From assembly GCA_030737835.1 (NCBI GenBank), contig CM060855.1, positions 857,599-921,598 of the forward strand: 64,000 nucleotides of DNA, written 5' to 3'. Positions 59,032 through 64,000 of the stretch are shown one piece after another. This DNA is from Acorus gramineus. Lineage: Eukaryota > Streptophyta > Magnoliopsida > Acorales > Acoraceae. Made by a program: the position numbers and the translations under genes. Within the stretch, counting starts at the first letter, position 1. Every line of letters starts with the position of its first letter. Under the pieces are notes generated by a model. That model ran no database searches and was not told where the DNA came from. It worked only from the letters and a program-made list of their open reading frames with translations.

Positions 59032-59189
59032 AACCCAACCTCATAGACGGGTTCAGATTAAAGTTTTTTCATATTGGGTTCAGCACAACCAGAACCCGTG
59101 ATAACTCGATTGAACCTAATTCGGATCAGGTTCGTGTTAGAAGAGCATCACATAGATGTGAATTGCCCTGGATTCCATCTTACACTTTG

Positions 59190-59528
59190 GCCCCGTTTGG
59201 TTGCGCGATTCGATGTACTTTTGTTTTTTGAAAAGCTGAAAAGCTAAAAGCGTGCAGCCAAACGGGGCAGTTTTTTGTAGAATCGGAAGCTGGATTCCTT
59301 TTAATTTTTCCCTCGAAATCTGTGTTTTAAAAAGCTCAGAAACAACGCTTTTTAATCGGAATCGATTTTTTGAATTGGAAAGCAACTTTCTCTGCCAAAC
59401 ATTAAACTCCTTTCAAATATTGATTCCTGATTTTAAAAAAGCATCCTAAAAAAGTCAACGTCTAAAATTATCTTAAAAAACAGCTTTATTCCAAAAGCTA
59501 CTTTTCAATCTGTGTTTCCAAACGGACC
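59190..59528. mobile_element. MITE family A, copy 3 (inverted)
   Basis: Reverse orientation relative to the copies at 9957 and 12910. Starts GGCCCCGTTTGGTTGCGCG and ends GTTTCCAAACGGACCC. It lies about 570 bp upstream of the FEX leader exon. Confidence 0.8.
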
Positions 59529-59534
59529 CAAATT

Positions 59535-59794
59535 ATTTATTAGGTCCCCACATGCAAAATTTTGATTTATATGGTGGTGGTGGGTATGGAAAACCATGTC
59601 CATAAAATATTCCACTGATTCTTTTTTGACTCATTGAATACGACGTGTTTCTTGCATGGTTGAAAACCCTGTCTCTTCATATCATATCATATATAATAAA
59701 AATAAAAAAAGGGGAGCGTTTGGTGTCCATTTTGGCTTCTTTGGTCCATGATCTTTGGGACTTTATAAAGGAAAAAAGAAAATCGATTTAAATA
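59535..59794 (+). promoter_or_regulatory. likely FEX promoter region
   Basis: A TATA-like TTTATAAAGG lies at 59772-59781, about 25-40 bases before the pyrimidine-rich leader. The upstream part (59535-59660) belongs to a block repeated at 29805 and 44500. The start site is inferred, not seen. Confidence 0.5.
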
Positions 59795-59855
59795 GCCAAT
59801 CTTTCGAAGGTTCAACGATCGATCTCTCTGTTTCTCTCCAATCTCTGCTTCAAAG
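59795..59855 (+). other. FEX 5' UTR exon 1 (non-coding)
   Basis: A CT-rich leader ends TCTGCTTCAAAG before the donor GTGAGT. Intron 1 runs 59856-61027, ending ATTCAG. Support: the exon-donor segment is conserved in a duplicated copy at 48487-48663 with the same donor. The 5' end of the exon is approximate. Confidence 0.65.
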
Positions 59856-61087
59856 GTGAGTCCCATCTTTTAATTGATTGATTAATCCAAAACCACCAAT
59901 GGAGAAGTCTCCCTTCAAAAAGTGCTTTTTGAAATCGAAAAAAATCGGTTTTTGATGCGCACCCAGAAGCCAAAACATCTCTGTAGACCTTTATATATGC
60001 AAATTTTTAGAAATCATTTCAAATTAAGCCTTTTGAAATCGAAAAAAATCGTTTTTTTATGGGCACCCAGAACCCAAACGTCCCTGTAGACCTTTAAAAA
60101 TGCAATCTTTTGAAGAACCCATTAAAGCAAATCAGACAGTAACATCAGGAACCATTGATCATTGTCCAAACCACTTTATATATCACAGAAAAAAAACCTA
60201 AATGTAATATGATAAATCACATCACAAAAGTGAAGCCTTCTGTTTTATTTTTTTTAATATTTTCTGTTTCCCCCTTTCAATCTCTCCTGGAAAAAGAAAT
60301 CTTGAAATGAAGGGTGGAAGACCCAGCTAAGCGTCTCTCAATCCACCAATTTGGGTGAAAATGAACAATATTATTAAAATTGATGAAGAGATAAAAATAG
60401 ACATCTGATTTTTTGAATTTCATTAGTTGACAAATTATTAAAGACCATCACAAGTTTTGTTTGCTGTTTTGATGGTTTTGGAGTAATGTGTGACAGAAAA
60501 TAATTTGTATATGATATATGGTATTTCTCGGCTTTTGTTCTGTTTTTATTTATTTATCTATTTTTCGTATTGAATTTGGCCTCTTTTGGAGAATTGTTTA
60601 TCTGTCTTGTTTTGGGTGTGTACATGCTATATAATAATTTTGGTTTCTTTTTATATTTGATTGAAAGAACTTCCCCTTTGTGAATAAAATATTATTTTTC
60701 TGTGTTTATTTGTTTGATTGATTGGGTGATTAATTGGTTTTTTTTTTTTTCTTTTACTGGATAATTGTGGCTCTCCAAAGATTAGATTCCCAAAAAATTG
60801 AGATTATTATCCCTTTTTTATTTATTTATATAAATTACAAATTTTAAGGCACTGGTTGTTAAAATATTTGCATAACCTGGAAATCTAGGATTGGATGAAT
60901 CTTGGATGATTGTTCTTTGATGATAATCATGAAAGCAATAATAAAAATGAAAGATGTAATCCAGAAAAGGTTACATTAATTGTGCATTGTTTTATTTCTT
61001 ATTGAATACAATCTGAAGTTCATTCAGGTGGAATTTCAGCTTCTCAATCCTGCATTTGACATTTGCTCCTTTCAAAGAAATTGAGAC

Positions 61088-64000
61088 ATGGAAATTGATG
61101 GAAAAGCTTTCGTGGGCAAGGGTACCAAGGCATCTATTCAGAGAAACCTCAGGAGGAGCTTATCGTCGATGGCTCGAATGGAGAACCATCTACCTGGCAT
61201 GTCTCGTAGTGTGAGAAATTCCGGTTCATGGAGACGAAGTTCTCTCAGTCTGCCACGCAGTGTATTCCCTGATAGTGCAACCGAGGATTCGTGGATTGCC
61301 CGATCGGGTGACAGTGGTCGGATGCCTTATGAGGATGATTATAGTGAGGGTCTGGCGGTGGCGGAAATGGACTACCCCGGAAGTGTTGAAAGTGAGACCG
61401 TGACCAGCGATGCCCGGATATATCCGGATAGCATGCAGCCTGTCTTGGAATCCATGTCACCTCTTCCCACCCATGAGATGATACACCCAATTGTTACAAA
61501 GCCACACAAGGTCAGTTTGGTAGTTAATTTTTCTTACGATTTTACTAGTTTTATATTTGTCATTGCGGATATGTAAGAATGTGTGTTTTTTCTTCTTTTC
61601 TTTTTTTTTTTTCTCTTTTTTTGCGAAGAAGTCCATTAATCACTATTCTTGTATTTATCTGACAAAATGGCAATTGGACTGTGACAATTCTTGATTATTT
61701 TTCTTCCTTCTAATATGACAATGTGGACCTACCTTTCTGGGTATTTGCCCCCAAATATAAGCCATCTGGACGGTTTTATGAACCATTCAGGAACAGACTT
61801 TGTGATTTTGAAACTTGACACATTCTGACTGTTTCCAGACATCCAGATGCTGTGTAATTTTGTTAAATACTTAAATGACTGTTTTTTTGAAACCTTGTGC
61901 AGTTTTTAAAAAAATCTGTAAATTTTTCTCCAAATCAAAGACTTGATTGAAATTAAAAACTCACATTTTTTATCTAGAACTTTTTGGGATGGTTTTGCAA
62001 TCTTCAGTTGGCACTTGTTCCTCAGCCTTTGGACACTATTAACTCAATTACAACTTATGGGAGTTCTATCTTTATTTTTATCACTGGCATTATCAACACA
62101 CATCAATTGGCAGTAAGACTTACCAGCCAAGCAAGGCTCAGTTTGCATCCAAAACGGAATTGTTAACATGGTTAATTGATTTAGATGCCTGTTATTGGTA
62201 TATTAAAGGTGAAGCTGGTGTTTGGTTGTTTTTTTTTAAAGATCGTAACATATATTTATATGGTAAACATTCAAAGGATGAAACAAAAGGAGATGACGCA
62301 TCTTCACATAAACACAATAAAAGAAGAGAAGAAAAAAAAACTCAACGGTGGCTATCTCATATTTAAGTTGGTTCTTGGTCTGCCATGCAACCCCTGCTAA
62401 ATGTTTGATCATTACTATTTACCAAGAAAATTGAAAACACGGTGTTGGACATGCAATGTAGCACAATTGTATTTGTTCTAAACATTGCACAATTATTTGT
62501 TCTACTTTTGGATCCTCTTTGAGCTTCATGACCTTTTCAGATAAAATTTTTACACAAGACAATACTCCCATCATATTCATCTCTGAAAATTCTACTGTAT
62601 TGTTATAGATGCATCAATTATTTTATAATACTTTTGTTGCATGTTCATTTTTGCAGGACAAGGTTGACAAACTAGATCGTTATATCAATTTTCTTTTCCG
62701 CTATTTGAGTTTAGCACTCTTTGGAGTTTTTGGGGTAAGTTCTTAAGCCTAAGTTTGGTAATAGAGTTTTGAGGAGGTTTCTTGTTGGGTAATCTAGAGA
62801 CTATACTATTGTTTTTTTTTTTCTGAAAAGTGCAATATACCTTAGTGATTCCATCCAATGATATATAACTTTTCCTTTATAAGCACATGATTGTATATTT
62901 ATAGGGCATACATCACAACCAAATAAATGACATTCTCCTAATGAACTATGTATTATTTTTTGGTTTATTCATGGGTTAGCCACCTCTTCACTATTTGTAG
63001 GTATTGACTCGACACTTACTTCAAAAGCTCTTCGGACCTGGAGTTATTGGCTTCACCAGTGACAAGACCCCTATCTACCTGGACCTGCCCTCTAACATGG
63101 TTACTCTCTCTCTCTATATGTTATCATAGTGTGTGTGTCACACACTATGATAACATTCATATTTTTTGCATCCCAAGTTTATGTTTATTGTGGTTGGTTA
63201 ATGTTTTTTTCTGTGTCATTTCGTAATGAATCTTCCTTGTGATGACCTTTATTGTCCTTATAACATATGGATATTGTATGCTAAAAGTATCAGCTCAAAA
63301 GCTGAACTACAGTTTTTGTTACTAAAATTTAACAAATATTTTGTTATTTCCTAGGTTGGGTCATTTTTTATGGGATGGTTCGGTGTCATATTTAAAGGAG
63401 ATGTGCGCCATATTTCAGAACATCTAGCTATTGCAATAACAACGGGCTACTTGGGTAGCCTTACGACGTTTAGTGGCTGGAATCAGAAAATGCTTGATCT
63501 GTGTGCAAAGGGTAGCTGGGTATTTGCTGTCCTTGGCTATCTTATAGGTAACAAATAAGACATTTATGATTTCCTACAATTTTACTTGCTTGTAGTTGCT
63601 AAGATGCTGCAATACTATCATATTTTAAATCTTAAGTTGACCATCTGGTTTTGCCTTGGTAAATATGTTGATACTTTCAATGGATTCTGCTTAACTTTGG
63701 ACATTATTTGTAAACCACTGAATTCCCGTGCTTCTACCAAGTGGCCTAAATAATATGTTTTACATGTTACCTGACTTAGTGATTGTTTTATGGAATTCCA
63801 TCTTATGTGGATCTTTATTGTGAGGCCCTTACATTAGTTCCTTTCCATAGGAATGTTTCTTATGAACCAGAGCATCATTGTTGGTGTTAATACTGCTGAG
63901 GGACTCAGGAGAATTCTTCTTAAGAAGCCAGATGATCATTCAAATCCAAATGTTCTCATTTCGTGGAGGATTCATTCCCGAGGGCAGCGATTGGTGCGTT
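61088..64000 (+). CDS. FEX: fluoride export protein (CrcB/FEX family), partial at the window edge
   Basis: Plant FEX proteins export fluoride across a membrane, keeping it out of the cytosol; each has two CrcB domains (PF02537). Visible exons: 61028-61510 (coding from ATG 61088, 141 residues), 62657-62734, 63001-63099, 63355-63547 and 63851-64000 onward; all introns are GT-AG and phases agree. Residues 1-141 are a hydrophilic Ser/Arg/Pro-rich cytosolic tail. The first CrcB domain starts near residue 150: YINFLFRYLSLALFGVFG then VLTRHLL (channel Arg about 171), SNMVGSFFMGWFG (about 198-210) and the hallmark TTGYLGSLTTFSGWNQ (about 229-243). YLIG/MFLMNQSIIVG follows as the next membrane segment. 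The second CrcB domain lies beyond the window. No disruption seen; this looks functional. Confidence 0.93.

Overview
This window looks like nuclear DNA of a flowering plant, probably a eudicot. It is AT-rich, the one clear host gene has plant-style GT-AG introns, and the rest is dominated by plant transposon families (hAT, CACTA, MULE and foldback MULE, L1-type LINE, tRNA-derived SINE, Ty1/copia, Ty3/gypsy of the Tat lineage). I cannot name the species. No bacterial-type operon, CRISPR array or organellar segment is visible.

Layout. 0-5 kb: a possible 3' end of an unidentified gene, then a decayed MuDR-type MULE with a 63-bp minisatellite and a SINE. 5-14 kb: Ty1/copia remnant, a LINE with matching target-site duplications (TSDs), two copies of one MITE family, a short solo LTR and a broken GRAS-like fragment. 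14.3-27.8 kb: a nest. A foldback MULE was hit by a hAT element; the hAT was then hit separately by a CACTA transposon (which carries pieces of at least two host genes) and by a retrotransposon reduced to a 2.5-kb solo LTR. TSDs support each insertion inside the foldback element. 28-33 kb: MITEs, a partial SINE, and a solo LTR of the same family as the next element. 33.6-43.1 kb: a structurally complete but broken Tat-lineage Ty3/gypsy element in reverse orientation with 5-bp TSDs, an antisense extra reading frame and a 60-bp tandem array. 43-59.5 kb: small foldback and hAT elements, a second nest (54.6-56.7 kb), a MULE carrying a fragment of mitochondrial dihydrolipoyl dehydrogenase, and partial duplicates of the 5' region of the downstream gene. 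59.5-64 kb: that gene, a CrcB/FEX fluoride exporter, which runs off the right edge.

How it works together: the only gene I would call functional is FEX. Its promoter and first intron exist in extra, decayed copies upstream, so its 5' flank has been duplicated and then split by transposons. I found no clearly new biochemical system. The most interesting content is gene-fragment capture by two DNA transposons and the datable nests.
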